64,000 nt of DNA from Ptychodera flava. Its lineage: Eukaryota > Hemichordata > Enteropneusta > Ptychoderidae. This document shows, in pieces, positions 1 to 13,500 of this stretch; the first letter of the stretch is position 1; the number at the start of each line of letters is the position of its first letter. The stretch spans positions 8,707,501-8,771,500 of the forward strand of contig NC_091935.1 in the NCBI RefSeq assembly GCF_041260155.1, in the 5' to 3' direction. The notes below the pieces were generated by a model. That model searched no databases, was not told the origin of the DNA, and saw only the letters and a program-made list of their open reading frames with translations. Both the position numbers and the translations under genes were made by a program.

Positions 1-338
1 TCGTACTCGTGTTGCGGCTCCATCCTGTAGGTATTTTCGAGTTTCCTCACTGGGGCTGGCGGTTTCTCTTTCGTCAGAAGCTTGTTAACAGAGTTCCACA
101 TGGACGGGCGCTTCGCGAACAGGTTCATTGGCAGCTTAATGGGTTTGTCCGCCTTTTCGGTGTCCCCTCCTCCTCCCGTGGCAGCTGTTGTTGCGGAGGA
201 GTTACTAAGCTTGGAGATGATCGAAGTAGCCGACTTCTGTCGCTCCATTGATGGCTGTTGGGGGATCTTGTTCTCATTTCTAGCGGCAGCTGTCAGCATG
301 GCCTTCATAATGTCATCAATCAAATTATCAAAATAACG
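1..338 (-). CDS. Tctex1-domain (dynein light chain Tctex-type) protein, partial exon
   Basis: One open frame runs from a good splice acceptor (minus strand TTTCCTGTTCAG, exon starts at 338, phase 0) to the window edge without a stop. It encodes RYFDNLIDDIMKAM, a low-complexity Ser/Thr/Ala/Gly linker, a basic stretch (LPMNLFAKRPSMWNSVNKLL) and then KLENTYRMEPQHEY at about 35-1. The ENTYxxxP motif is the usual entry to the Tctex1 fold in DYNLT4/DYNLT5-type proteins, which bind dynein intermediate chain or work in cilia. The globular domain itself lies outside the window. Third positions are GC-rich compared with the flanks, as in real coding DNA. Translation may begin at the ATG at 308-306 or in an upstream exon; CGT at 338 is in frame, so an upstream exon is possible. 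The family call rests on a short motif plus the typical disordered N-terminus, so the exact paralogue is unknown. Confidence 0.72.
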
Positions 339-1226
339 CTGAACAGGAAATTGCACAAAATATTACCAACCAGTTGTATATGTACTCGAACTCAACGTTT
401 TAAAATTATGAAGCCTGTATTCTCGCTTACAGGACTAGAACTCTCGAATCCAACGTCGTAAGAAGATGAGAGGATGGTCCTTCAGCACAGCACATCAATT
501 CGACAAATGCTGCTGCTGTTGTTGATGTTGTTGTTGTTATTCTGGGCGCGTTTCGTTGCCAATCCGAAGAGATCAATTATTCTAATGGCTATCAAGTCAA
601 CAATGAGGGCGTTTCTATTGTTATTCAAATATCTCACGGTGGTAGAAGACTGAAACATTCCATCCAACCGATAAGTCACTTTGGTGCAACCTTTGTCTTC
701 ATATATTCTTTTGAACGAATCACTTGCTTGTTTATGTACCTCGACATATTTGGACACCACAAACGTTAACGCTCGAGAACATACATTCTATCATGAAAAA
801 ATGCAAGGCGAACCATGCGCCTGGAGTTTGCTCAAACACCGTGACCGGCCTGCATAATAAAACCCGTGAATTATTAAAATCGCTTTCACTGGTAATGCAA
901 AAGTGTATTTTAACGCCTGGCCGACCCAATTGCATACGCTCAATATCTTTCAAACTACAGCAGGTGAACTGGCGTTTTGTTCATTTGGCGTGACTATATT
1001 TTATTACTGATAAAGGAAAAAGCCTGTATCATGTCGAGGCCTGTCATGGTCGATCGATACTTTTCAACGCAACACTATTTTGTATCGTAGTTGTAACCCC
1101 AGGTAACAATAGAGAGTATCAGACCCCATTTTTTTAAATTCTTTCTGCTGTTCCAGTCCAATGAGGACGTCGATTCTATCATATATTCGTATGTTTGTCC
1201 TCATACTATAAGCTTATCATGCAATA

Positions 1227-1442
1227 CTATACGACACACACACTCACATACACACACACACACATGTATATATAAACACATACGTATATACATATACATA
1301 TACATATGTGCCTACAAACTGCGCACGCGCACTCGCGCACACAAGTATGTATGTATGTATGTATGTATGTATGTATGTATGTATGTATGTATGTATGTAT
1401 GTATGTATGTATGTATGTATGTACGTACGTATGTATGTATAT
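1227..1442. repeat. Microsatellite (CA-rich then GTAT tetramer)
   Basis: CA-rich and TATACA-like runs lead into about 25 uninterrupted GTAT units (about 1345-1442). All reading frames through it (poly YVCM, YIHT) are repeat artefacts. Confidence 0.95.
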
Positions 1443-1699
1443 GTCACATGGTATTTTATTCACCTGACTGATGTCCACCCATCTTTTAGGGCCTAGTCAG
1501 ATTCTTCGGCCCGGGGGGGGGGAGGTAATCAATCACTAATATCAAAAAAAGAGCAGTAGTAAATCAAAAACTTCACCCGGTTATTAGACTGTTGCCAGCC
1601 ATCATGTTAACTGAAAGTCGCGCTCTGTTTTCCATCATTTATGGGTAAAGCTTTATATATAAACTGCCGATTTCATATTGATTAGTACACTGTGACTGT

Positions 1700-1940
1700 C
1701 AATTTGCAGACACCCAGATATCTCTGATGTGAATCTCTGATATATTAAAGTTACGCGCCCAAAGGACGCGCCAAAATTATAACTGAATGACGCAATTCGT
1801 GGCTTGTATGCTGCTTTGCAAAACAGACTTCCAATTTGCAAACACCCAGATATCTCTGATATATTAAGATTACGCGTCCGAAAGGGCGTGCCGAAAACTG
1901 CGACTAAATGATGGAATTCATGGCTGGTATTGATGTATTT
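1700..1940. repeat. Tandem duplication, period about 132 bp
   Basis: Two diverged copies begin CAATTTGCA and contain ACACCCAGATATCTCTGAT, ATATTAA and ACGCG followed by a short GC motif, at 1700-1831 and 1832-1940. The first copy carries an extra internal GTGAATCTCTGAT, itself a local duplication. No coding content was recognised. Confidence 0.8.
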
Positions 1941-2744
1941 CATACAATTATGAGTCTGAGCCTTAATTCAAAAACACACTAAACCCCTCATTGAGCATTT
2001 AAAAAACACGGTGACCCCATAACCAAAGCTAAAGCCAAAAAGCAGGGTGACCCCCATGGATCCCCCCATGAAGAAACCGACCAGTCCCTTACAGGTGTAA
2101 CCTGTAAATTTGTCGAGGGCAAGAACAACAAACTCAATGTTTAGGAGTATAGGGACAAGAAAGCAGAACTCTCGAAACGGCCAATGAGTAAGAATGAAAA
2201 GATCATGTCTCGCGTGATCCCAATAAACATAGGTAAACATAATTTGATATAATCACAAAATATTCATAGAAAACAATTAAATTTAACAATTTATAAAGCA
2301 AGAATGAACATCAAATACAATGCGAGGCGTACTCGAACAAAAGAACGGAAACGTCTCTCGATATTTTGCTGTGACGTCATCATCATGTTGCCAGTTTGTT
2401 GACTCTCACGATGTCGACTCACTTGAGTCAGTGTCACCTGCTTGACTCTTAGTCAGAAATCGATAATCTATATTTATTCACTCTCGCAGGCTGTTTACCT
2501 GTGGATATCGGTAATTCAAACGACACACCTCTTACATGCAGTACAGACTCAGGCCAACAGAGGTCAGTAATGTCGGGGGTTGAACTTTGTCATACCACCT
2601 GTGGGATGGTCGGACACGCACGTAGCACCCAGCACGTGATTGTTTGGAGTCTCTCGTGTGGCCTTCATGGATTGTGTTCGCTTTCTTCATCTTGACGTCG
2701 CAGAAATATAAGGCAACTCTAAAATAACTCCACAAAACAATTAA

Positions 2745-3075
2745 AGGCCCAGAAACTGTTACTTTGGACAAGAATTTTTGATTAATTTTTTCTTATATTT
2801 CGATTTGAAAGTTTCTTGGTCTCCTTGCAGTAGCATATTGAGATTCCGAGCATTCAGCTTATCAACTTTTACTTTATTTCTGTATGAGATATTGTTATTG
2901 TTATAAACGTAATTTTGGTCCTGACCTGAAATAAAATTGCCAATATTAACAATAAACATCACGCACAGGCACGCAGCATCAGCAAACTACATAATAGGTA
3001 TTTCAGCTATTCAATTTAGTCAAAGAAACATAGATTGATATATCCAACAAAATCAAAGGTTACAGTTTCTGGGCT
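2745..3075. mobile_element. TTAA-flanked MITE (331 bp), family E
   Basis: Terminal inverted repeats of about 22 bp (AGGCCCAGAAACTGTTAC at the left; GTTACAGTTTCTGGGCT at the right) are bounded on both sides by TTAA (2741-2744 and 3076-3079). TTAA duplication is the hallmark of piggyBac-type insertion. The interior has no transposase. Its middle (about 2800-2870, motif TTGAGAT then TTATCAACTTT) is shared with a diverged copy near 32,510-32,865 and more weakly with 44,190-44,365 and 62,165-62,345. Confidence 0.75.
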
Positions 3076-4065
3076 TTAATGACAATCTCTTGGTGAGCAA
3101 TATGGATTTGTGAAGTCCAAGGTCATAGAGACACATGGAAACGAAAGGGAATCTTATATGGCAGCTATCCCTGCACAAAAATGGAAAACGATAAAATATT
3201 CAAAGTTGGTTATATTACTTAAAAAACTCTGGATTTTCTTGAAAAGCAAAATAGTTATTTGGAAAAGTGACAGTGGTATAGTTCTCACAGCCACAATCCC
3301 TGGCAAAAGTTACACGTATGCAAAGTTAGCATGAAAATTTTCTAAGATACCACGCTTAGATTTCCCTCCTAACAATAAGCATGTACAAGGCAACATTTAC
3401 GTTTCAAATTCTTACGAAACACATCAGTGAAGATAGACTCTCGAAATGCGGATCTTCAGTAACTACGTCATCACGACTGACTGGGGTAGCATGACGTACT
3501 GTCATGGTGACATGTCGGTCGGCTACTATCATGCAAAACATATTGTGTTGAAAATACCATGTCATGGGATCTACGGAGACATTCTTTCAAGTTCAGATGG
3601 CAAAGAAATGAAGATGCGTTTCAGACAGAAGGATTTGCCAAGACTTATGTACGTTATACACATATGTATAAAGTCTGTAGTATGGGACTTTAAGAGTATT
3701 TTATTCGACTTACTCCACTCATCTCTTACAGGCATAACATGGAAATTTGTCGATGGCAAGATTCAGAGTAGGTCGTCAAGTCTCGGTACTCGGGAAAAGA
3801 TTTTAGAAAACTATAAAACTTTTCAAAAGTTACACAAAGTACTGAGACTGCGTAAACAAAAGCTAAATATGGTGGTGTGCATCCGGCTTGTCGTCGGCTA
3901 TTTTTGGCCCTTCTAAAGTTTTGTAAATTTAATGTTAACATTACTGTTCGAAAAATTAACCAGAGTGAAATAATTTCATAAATTATTTTCATGTAAGGTT
4001 ATGAATTAGATATGGATGAGGAAACATTTGGTGTTTGCAGAATTCTATATCTTTTCGCAAATATC

Positions 4066-4066
<1 letters not shown>

Positions 4067-4154
<88 letters not shown>
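4067..4154. repeat. (TA)n microsatellite
   Basis: About 88 bp of alternating TA with two interruptions. Likely polymorphic and hard to assemble. Confidence 0.97.
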
Positions 4155-4156
<2 letters not shown>

Positions 4157-5173
4157 GTAGACAAACCTAGACAAAAAAGCTTATCGGCTAAGTTTAGATT
4201 TAGGGATGTTTGAGTCTTGTTGTCATACGATTGTATTCTCGCTTAAAATATCATGTTTTGGGATTGTTTTCTGCCAACCAGGATAATTCCTCAGATAGTA
4301 ATCTTACGTAAGCATCAAACTTGTCAAGCTAACCACAGATCAAGAAATGTAATCAAGCTGTGTCATATGTGTTGGCTTATGATGTAAATCCATTCACATA
4401 TAGCGACCTATACAAATGTTTGCGGTGAAATTACAAGATTACTTGTTTAGATTTTTCTACATTGTCATGGTTGAAAATCTTTCCTGGTAATCGTTTGAGA
4501 AAACAACGCCCAATCTACTATTGCAGTAATGCAATTCTCACTGGCAACTCTTGGTGTGACGTCTTCTTTCAAACTTAAAAAGACGTCCGTAATGAAAACT
4601 TTTGTTCCTTATTTATTATAAGTGAAACAGAGGTTCGACGTCATATCAATTTTCAAAATTCGCAAAATTCTTTTTGGAATACTGATTCGTTTAATTATTA
4701 TCATCTGACATTCATCTATTGGCAGATATGATACATACAAAACTATCCGAAAGATTATAAACACAAGACAAAGTTTTGAGAAATATAATTTATTGGAACT
4801 AAACAGGTAATTGTTAACAGTACTCTATAACTGCATGAAAGTAAAGCTGGCATGAAAACCAAAGAAAACATTTGCAAATCAACTCTTACAACACCTGGTA
4901 CTGGTAACAGAACGAACCAATCAAAACAGTGATACTAGTTACATCACAGACGTAGACTTTTTAGGCTTCTACATACAATGCATATTGCCATAAAACTTAC
5001 AAAAATAGGAACATGAAAGCAAAGTCATGGATAAACTTTTTCAAAGAAAATATTTTTGGTTTTTTGTAACTTCATTACATGAAGTTGATTAATATTTACT
5101 CTTTATATCAGAAATCTGATGTGTACGATGCCAGGTCTCTCTTCTTCAAGTGCAATACAATGGGCTGGTTTAA

Positions 5174-5258
5174 CCCTTCCACCACCATGGTTTGGCTCAA
5201 CTCTATTGTTTACAATGGGCAATGTGGACCTTTGCACTTGGACACGGGGGTGTAAGGG
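5174..5258 (+). mobile_element. Short palindromic MITE, family B, copy 1
   Basis: Begins after TTAA (5170-5173) with CCCTTCCACCACCATGG and ends in GGTGTAAGGG followed by TTAC. It matches copies at 7677, 28663, 31802 and 35862. CCC ends with TTAA flanks resemble piggyBac-type termini. Confidence 0.75.
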
Positions 5259-7676
5259 TTACAGATGGGACGTTTTGCTGACACTTGAATAGAATAAGAG
5301 AATTCTATCAGCCAAACTACATTCTATACGAGTCACAGGTGTCACAGAACAAATTTAATTTTTCAGGTCAACATATTGTATAATATTATCTCATGGCATC
5401 AAACAAGCACTGTAACACTTAGATAATTTCATGTTGTAAATAATCATAATTGGAACTGTTTTGGGATGACTAAATGGTGTTTGACAGAGAAATTAATCTA
5501 CACACATCAAGTTAACTCTTTCTTCACGTTTTTTTCATAAACACTTCCACATTGTTGATTATAGACACAGTCAATCGTAACTTTTTCCTTTGCAAAAAGC
5601 GTTCTTAACAGGATCATGTAATATTTTTTCACTTCATGTACTTATCCCCTAAACTAGTGCTGGTTGTCTTTTTTTCAGTTAACTGTTATATAACTTCATT
5701 GGTAAAATCACTGTCAGTGACCATGCTAACATACCAGAAATACAAATACTGACCCAACATAATACCTCACATACACGTAGGCAGTTTTTCCGAACTGTGA
5801 AGCTTACATCTTACATGGAAATGAAAACAAGGTGACATGTGATGATTTTTCTAGATAAGCACACATCAATATGGACTGTGCTCCAAATAAAGACACAGCA
5901 TGCACACCATCTCAGAAATCAACAGAGCTCATGAAATCACTGCTAAAGGCAAGATAAGCTGGGAATCTCAAATACATAAAACAAAAGAGTAAGTAGAGAA
6001 AATATTGCTGATGTAAAATGGGGCAGATTTAATAATACTGAGCCCATGCTAAGTTGAAGTATAATTCATCATCATCTTGGGGGGTATGCTGTATTTCATC
6101 ACCATGAAAGGCACCCCTAACATACCACTGATTGTTAATATAAGGTGGGTGTGCACCAGCTGCGTTCTATAGATGTGCGGTATCATAACTTATGCATATA
6201 AAATATGCATATCATTGGCAATGACTCCATGGCAAGTACACTTTATTTTGCTTTGCTTTACAGCAGACTAATAAAGTAAGGTGTTTTTTAGTAACATCGA
6301 TAGAACAGAAAAATTCACAAGATTCAGATTTCCCTAATTCTGGCATCAATCTCAGTGAATATTTATATTCCATGTCTTCGGCACTCATCCTAAATGAAGC
6401 GGAATGTTTTATTCAAGACAGTATGCAGACAGAAGTTTTCTGTTCTGGTGATAAAAAGTTTATTTGTTAAGTTGATGTCATGTTGACATGGGTTGAGCAT
6501 TCTCATGGGAAACTTCAATTGGTAAACTAATGGTTGACGGTGTGAAACCCTTTGCTATTACTGTAAAGTCCGGGAAAGTTGATGGCCATGAAATCATAGT
6601 CTGCTGTCAAAAAATCACAATCTTATACTGTCAGTGTGTATACACTGTACTTGTTACACACACACGGCTTCACCACATTATTATTGTGTTGTTGGTCTGA
6701 CATTTACCAAACTCTGACTTCTATGTACCTGAGTAAGCTGAGAAAGACAATCTGGTGAAATGTTTGGCACTGTGGCTTTTTAACTGTGGATGGTGCACTT
6801 GCAATTTCAAACTCGGATTACTGGGGCAAGTTTTGGTATTCCTTGCAATGTACATTGTAACAGAAGATACCTCACATGTGAGCTTCCTGACTTACATGTA
6901 ATAGTTTAGTCAGAATCAGAGCCATCAGGAAATATTTAAATACACCGATCTACATTTTCTGAAAGGTCATGCATGGGTCAGCTGTGCCATTGCAGAAGAG
7001 GTATCATCACATGCAAGAAGGGCCCCTGTTTGATTTCATTATTACTCGTACAAGAGTCAGTGTTGACTAAGATCAATCACGCTATCAGAGACTGCTACTT
7101 GCACCACCAAGGAACAAATGACCATTTGACCTTCCATCTAAGCCTACGGCAATGCACCAGTGTTGATACATGTGTTACATATACCACTACAAGTGTTTCT
7201 GTTGTCTATACATCTGCCATGGTGTCTACAGTACATCTTATTTATTTTTACTTCACAGGAACTGGCTACAGCTATGATTACAATCAAGTGGGTACAACAA
7301 TCTTTGTCAAGTACAGAAACCAGCTGTCACTTTTATCTGTATATCAGACTGAAAAATTTAGTTGTGTGAGGGCGCTGCAGGACCTCGGACCTAGAATACT
7401 CCATTAACACAACTGCTCAGTCTAGTTGTTTGTGAAGACAGTTAATGATGTGAATTAAAGATATAATATATGTATGTATTCCACAGATTGGAATGTTGAG
7501 GTTTTGCTGAATACATGCGGTGTCATTCAGTTTATACAGTTATGTACAGGGATTAATCTTTAAAATTTATAGATTTGTCTGAGAGAACAAAAGATCACTA
7601 TGACTTTGTGACTTTTTACATCACTGTCGTAGATACTCCAACAACGGATGATGAAGACTAAGTTAACCCTTTCACC

Positions 7677-7748
7677 ACTATGGTTTGGCCAAAAGCCATT
7701 GTTATCAATGGATTGTGGACCTGTTTACATGGAATGGGGGTGAACGGG
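7677..7748 (+). mobile_element. Short palindromic MITE, family B, copy 2
   Basis: Perfect TTAA on both sides (7673-7676, 7749-7752). Left end CCCTTTCACCACTATGG, right end GGTGAACGGG, with CATTGTT and GGACCTGTTTACA inside. The best-preserved copy, about 72 bp. Confidence 0.82.
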
Positions 7749-10526
7749 TTAAAATGTGAGGCGTACTAACTGACTTCAGTCGAAGTTACTATTATCCCTC
7801 ATTACATGACACATTCCCGATTTTTCAAGTCTTTTCTTGTAGTTCTAGGTTCAGTAAAATTGCCCTTGTGTGAACAGACAGAGTATAGACAGCCGTTTAC
7901 GATTCCCAGCCAGCCATTAAACATACTGGAAGTTTGATACAACACAGCAAACACCACAATGAAATTTTAAAAGTAATTTGGCATACACTAATATGCGAAA
8001 CTATGAACTGCAAAAACCAGGGAAGAACAAACAAAAAGACAAACTGCATAATTTAATCCAGGGCATTTTTATGAGTAACATCACTCTGTGATGAAACTTT
8101 ACATGCATGCAATGTAACTATTTGAGTGTATATCAGAATCACACAGTAATGAACATGTCGTGCGTCAAGTTTCTGTCTGTATGACACTGGCCTAGGAGTA
8201 AGAAACTAGATCAAAGAACTACATGTATGTGCTGACCTCCCGTACATAGCCTGTTCAGTCACATTTGGTAGGTATTGTAGGTGGATCAAAAACTTATTCA
8301 AGAATTCCTGAGGTAGACTTGGTCTCAAAAAGGGGAAATATACATGTTACTTGCCATGTAGCTTTCAAAGTCTTGAATTAGGCTGACCATCTAACTCCGT
8401 AGTACATCCCCCAATAACACTCTCTTTTACAAATAGATGGAATATGGAATGTCAAGTATGTCTGCATACTTTGTTGTACATGTACATTGCATTATGATTA
8501 CATAGTGTATTGCACAGCCATTATCATGTGTGCCATGTCATGCATTTAAGCATGTCATGTTTGTTGTGGTCTACAGAATCTACAGAATTATCATGAGGAA
8601 TTTGACCAGAGAGAGACTTATGAACTCATTCAAATAGAATGCCCCTGGTGGTTTGAAAGCACATTCATGAAAACCGCAGAAACTCCCACATTTACCAAAG
8701 ACTCAATCTAAAGAGATTTCATTACTTAGGGCTACACCATCAGATCTTAAGGAGGGTACAAAATTGGGGGGGGGAATTCTGGGGAGCTAAAATTCTGAAA
8801 CATATGACTGAAGACAGCAGAAGGGTTTGTTGTCAACTCTTACAACTCCAGAAAAAGTCAAATCTTGGAGTATGAAAACAAATTGATTGTCCTCATTCTA
8901 GCCCCCCTTTCAGATCTAACGGTCCATCCCTTCTTCATAAGGTCAAGAAACAACCAGGTGTACCGCCTCTGTCCCACCTGGAAATTTCCAGAGTTGAGAA
9001 AAATGCATATTTCAGATATAACAGAAAAATAACACGGTGAAACATACATGTACTTTGTAATTTGATTTCCAATTTTTGGTCACATGGCTGCTAACAGTAG
9101 CAGCAAATCAAAATTTTGCTGGACTGCGCTGTGAGTATGAAGTACAAAACCGAGTACTATCGCAATGTCAAGCCACCAAACACAAGTAACAATGCTTCCT
9201 TTCTGGAGTAATTGCATTAGACCGAGAAATTATTTCTATATATGTTACTACCGGTAGTTTATTGCTCTACCCTTCTGGTAAGTGGGTCATGTAAGACGAC
9301 TGAAGGTGATATTAAATTTTTGTTTGAAAGCGTTCATCTTACATGAAGATGTCTAGCGTAACATATGAAGTTATATTGTTTCAAGGAGAGCTAACATTAC
9401 AAGTGATGCCCTCTCATTAAACACTGATGTATGTCATGACAATAAAAATGCCACTGGTTAAAACTGACTGAATTTAGCAAAGACATTGAACATCCAAATT
9501 CATTTTTTTGTTTTTCATTTATACTTTTCACATCACATTTTTGTAGGTTGGGAAATTAACATTCTTTGCCGATGACCAGGTTTTTATAATTTATGACATG
9601 CCTACTTTTTCACAGACATTTTAACACTGGATAATAAAAACTGACATTTACTCTGAAAATGTTTGAATTATTCGTGGTTAAAGCTTCGTATGAATTGTGC
9701 CTCGCTTCAAACCCACAGTGCACCATCTGCAGTATGCCTTTGCCATGAAATCACACATCCAGATTTTTTTAAACTCATAAAACACATTTTCTAACAGCAA
9801 TCTAACTCTCATCTCATTTTTCAGTCTCTTGCTACACTTACACAGCAGTACACAGCTATATGGGGAAGAGTGTTTTAGGCATTCACACGTTACATTTTTT
9901 CTTGCCCATATTACAAATTTTGGAACAAGTTCAGTACGATTATACATTCAACTTTTACACAAATAAGTAATGATACAGCTCCAGACAAATGCAAGGGGTA
10001 CTTCTAAATATGAATTTGTTTTCTTTTGTGTTTTGACATTTTTTCCTCTCTTTTCACTGCCAGTTTTCACCAATCCGATCAACCAGCACTTATGAAAACA
10101 GTGTCTAGCACTTAGGTAAATGAGAAGCATACTTATCCCTGCAAACATAAAGCAACCAAGCAATTAGGGAAATTTTTCATTTTTCAAAGTCTACTATTTT
10201 GAATCTCTTTTTTGAAATAAGCCAAAAAAACCAAAACAATAACTACTTTGTTTTTTTAATTTCTGCTTTTGTTTTGTTTTTGGTTTTGTAAACACATTTT
10301 ACACATGGAAGTTGCACTATGAAAGTCTGTACATACTGATCCTATCGCAGCATTACATCCTGGTACTTGAGTGACCCGACCTTACTGGGTCATACATCCT
10401 GGTACTTCCTAATACTTCATAGGCCCCATCTTCTCTGACATTTACACATTTTGTTACTTGCGACATTGTCATGTGATTTCCTGACAACAGAGCACCATGT
10501 TAAGACCATCTCAGTGGAAGACAATG

Positions 10527-13500
10527 CTACGAGGTACCACTCTCTCGGAGAAACTGTATGTAATCGGCCTCTGCCTCGTCATCAAGTACATATGCGCCAT
10601 CATAGAATTCATCACCATCTCTGCAAAGTGCGATAAACAAAGGTGAGTTCAAATCCATTACAAAATACTCGTCGTTTCTTCTCAATCTCATTTTCAGTAA
10701 GAAAATTATGTACAGTATTTCAATTATTGATGTGAATAACGGGGTATATTCCGCTAATTTTGTCACTCTGTTATGTGCCCTGAAATTACTAGCAATAATG
10801 CTACTCAAGCAGTTATGAACTTTGGAAAAAATGCTTCACGTTGCCTACAGTTGAAAATTCAATTGTCAATGATCTTTGGGTGGTCTATAACTATCAATCT
10901 TTCTGGTTGGTGACCTTTCAACTAAAATTTTGAAGTTAGAGTTGTAAAAACAGCTGGTGATCAACTCAATGATGAACTAATGAAATAGAGTAAATGCTAA
11001 TGACTGACAGTGACACACATTTTGTTGAAGGTGCCTGCTTTAAAGAGGCACGCCCACTTGGTAACATTTTTAAAACACATTTTTTAACGCCAACGGTCGA
11101 TATTTGACGTGGCGACTGCGCGCGGATCGCGAGATATTGATAAAAACATGATTTCCCGAGCGTATTTTTCACATCCCGAAGTTTTACGTTTTTGATTTTG
11201 ACCCTAAATCCCCCGAAGGTTTGTTGTTGGGCTGATTGACGATATTCCAGGGAGTCTGCAATAAGTTCGAACGACGCAATTAATTTACTTCCCACTGCAA
11301 AGACTTTATATACAGCATTATGCCTTTACCTCAGGTAAGTTCTTTAAAACTTCTCCTTAGTTTTTGTCGTTTTCATCATTCTATCAGTTGTATTATATTT
11401 TTAACCAATACCACCTAAACATCAGTTTTTACGTGTCAAATATTAGCCGCCTCCAATGACTACATTTTGTCGTCTGCCACACAGTACGCCGCGCGCGTGG
11501 TATGCGTCTGTGCATACCACGTGGCGGCCGCTTTGTATCAACCGCACGTAATTGTGCTAGTCACCTATGCGAATTCTGGTGGAATCAGCAAAATTGTTTT
11601 TCGTTTTTACGCCAAGTCCGTAAGACTCAGCTTTTTCCCACGGGGCATGACCGAGCACCGACGCCAATGGCACTGTGGCGTACAGGAGCGTCAGCGTTGA
11701 CTCGTACTCCATAGCTTAGTTGACAATGGCCCCAGTGCCGAACGTTCGATGTTCGGAAGCTGAATTTAGGTGGGCCACCGGAATTCAAACTTTTACTTTT
11801 TTGAGTACATGTTTTTATCGATATCTCACGATCCACGCGCAGTTGCCACGTCAAATATCGACCGTTGGCAGCAAAAAATTGTGCTTTGAAAATGTTACCA
11901 GTGAAAGTGCCACTTTAAGCTATAGTATGTTAGAATTAAGGTAGTTCACGCCTCGAAATTGAAAAACGTAAATTTTTGCTCAAATTTTCATTGAGCAAAA
12001 AACATTAAACCATTCTCTTTTCAAATCAAGAATAAAAATCAGGCATCACCATTCAAATGTTGGTACTACAGAAACAAATTACCCAGTATTTACTGATATT
12101 TGAAATTCAAAATGGCAGCCGCCCTTGTGTTATCTCCTTGGGGGGAAAATAGAATTCCAGATTTTCACAAAACTAAGCCAGTGAAAACTTTATTTACTCC
12201 ATAAGCTTCAAAATACACCCTCACAATTGGCAGACCAAAAGCATATTATAAAAGTTTGAGATATCTATCCCTGAGGCGCATTCTATCTTAAAATGCCAAG
12301 CTATCAGACAAAGGTGTAAATTGTCACACAAGGAGCATGACTGCAGTGATATTTGATGAGTTCATACAGAATTGGTACTCACTCTTGCCAGTCATAGTAC
12401 TCATAGTCATTGCCGTAGTACTCCTGGGGATATTCTTCATATTCCTCATAGAAATATCCTACAGAAATTTCAAAATAGTGTTACAATATAACTCTGTCAT
12501 AATTTGTCAGTATTTTAGTCAGCTTTCTAAACCTTTTGAACTTTTCTAACATATAAACCGTGGACCAGTGGTTAGGGTAACGGACTCACTATCGGAGGAT
12601 GGTGAGTTCGAGACCCGGTTCAAGACCCAGTAGGTCCAGAGTAATGGACTCACTGTCTGAGGACGGTGAGTTCAAGACTCTAGCACGGTGTTGTGCCCCT
12701 GAGCAAGGCACTTCACTTCTCAGTGCTCCATTGGGGGAGTTAGTGGGTTATGCGTACCTCATCCTGTAATTGGGCTAACGCCCGTTTGATGATGGACTGA
12801 TAAAAAAAAATAAAAAAAATAAAGACAGTTTTCTGTCATGCAAACAGAGTTTTCTAACATGTTAAGACACTTCTTACATGTAAAGATAGTTTTTTAACAA
12901 GAAAAGACAGTTTTCTAACATGTAAAGACAGTTTTCTAAAATCCAAAGACAATTTTCTACCACGTAAAGATACAGGTAATGAAGCAGAAGAAAAATAATA
13001 ATTGGTGTTGCCGTGGTTATTAATTGCTGACCTGAATTTCACCTTGAATTTCTTCATCTAAGAACTTGATACACAAAGTTGCAACAGCTATTATGGATCA
13101 CTTGGTTAGGAATACAAGGGAAAAATGCTGACATTCCAATTCTAAATCTGAATATCTCAGTCACAGCCATAGATTTACCTTTCCAAGTTCCAGGAACAAA
13201 ATCAAAAGTAGTGAACAAAATGGGCAAAGTACAAATCAAAAGTTAAGAGAGTCACGACTAAATATGAATGATATGACTTCTGGCTGCCTGTAATGAATTA
13301 TGCAAATAACCAATCAATAATATAGAGGAAGAGAAATGTAAGCATGGATTTGAGATACAATGATAAACTGTTCATTCTTACCTGCCTCTTCAGGCGTGAT
13401 TTGCCTTCCATCAGGCGAGAAAAAGACCGGTTCATTCTGCAAATTTAATTACATCATGACCCTTGTGATTTGAAAACACGAAAACTGAAAGCAAGCTCTT

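Larger units (their letters stand above)
4155..10526 (-). other. Non-coding stretch; possible long PAIP1 3' UTR
   Basis: This 6.4-kb interval follows the PAIP1 stop codon on the minus strand. I see no convincing coding exon on either strand. It is AT-rich and mostly single-copy apart from two short family-B MITEs (5174-5258, 7677-7748). Minus-strand AATAAA signals occur near 7243, 6459, 6247 and 4794, so several 3' ends are possible. Assignment as UTR is inference; only transcript data could fix the end. Confidence 0.35.

Noticed and set aside
3446..3916. 156-codon plus-strand frame (starts MRIFSNYVITTDWG)
   Set aside because: Long for this AT-rich DNA, but no family signature was recognised and composition matches the flanks. 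Kept only as a lead.
6973..7407. 144-codon plus-strand frame
   Set aside because: No domain, no coding-like composition, no splice context; it lies in the region downstream of PAIP1 and is probably chance.
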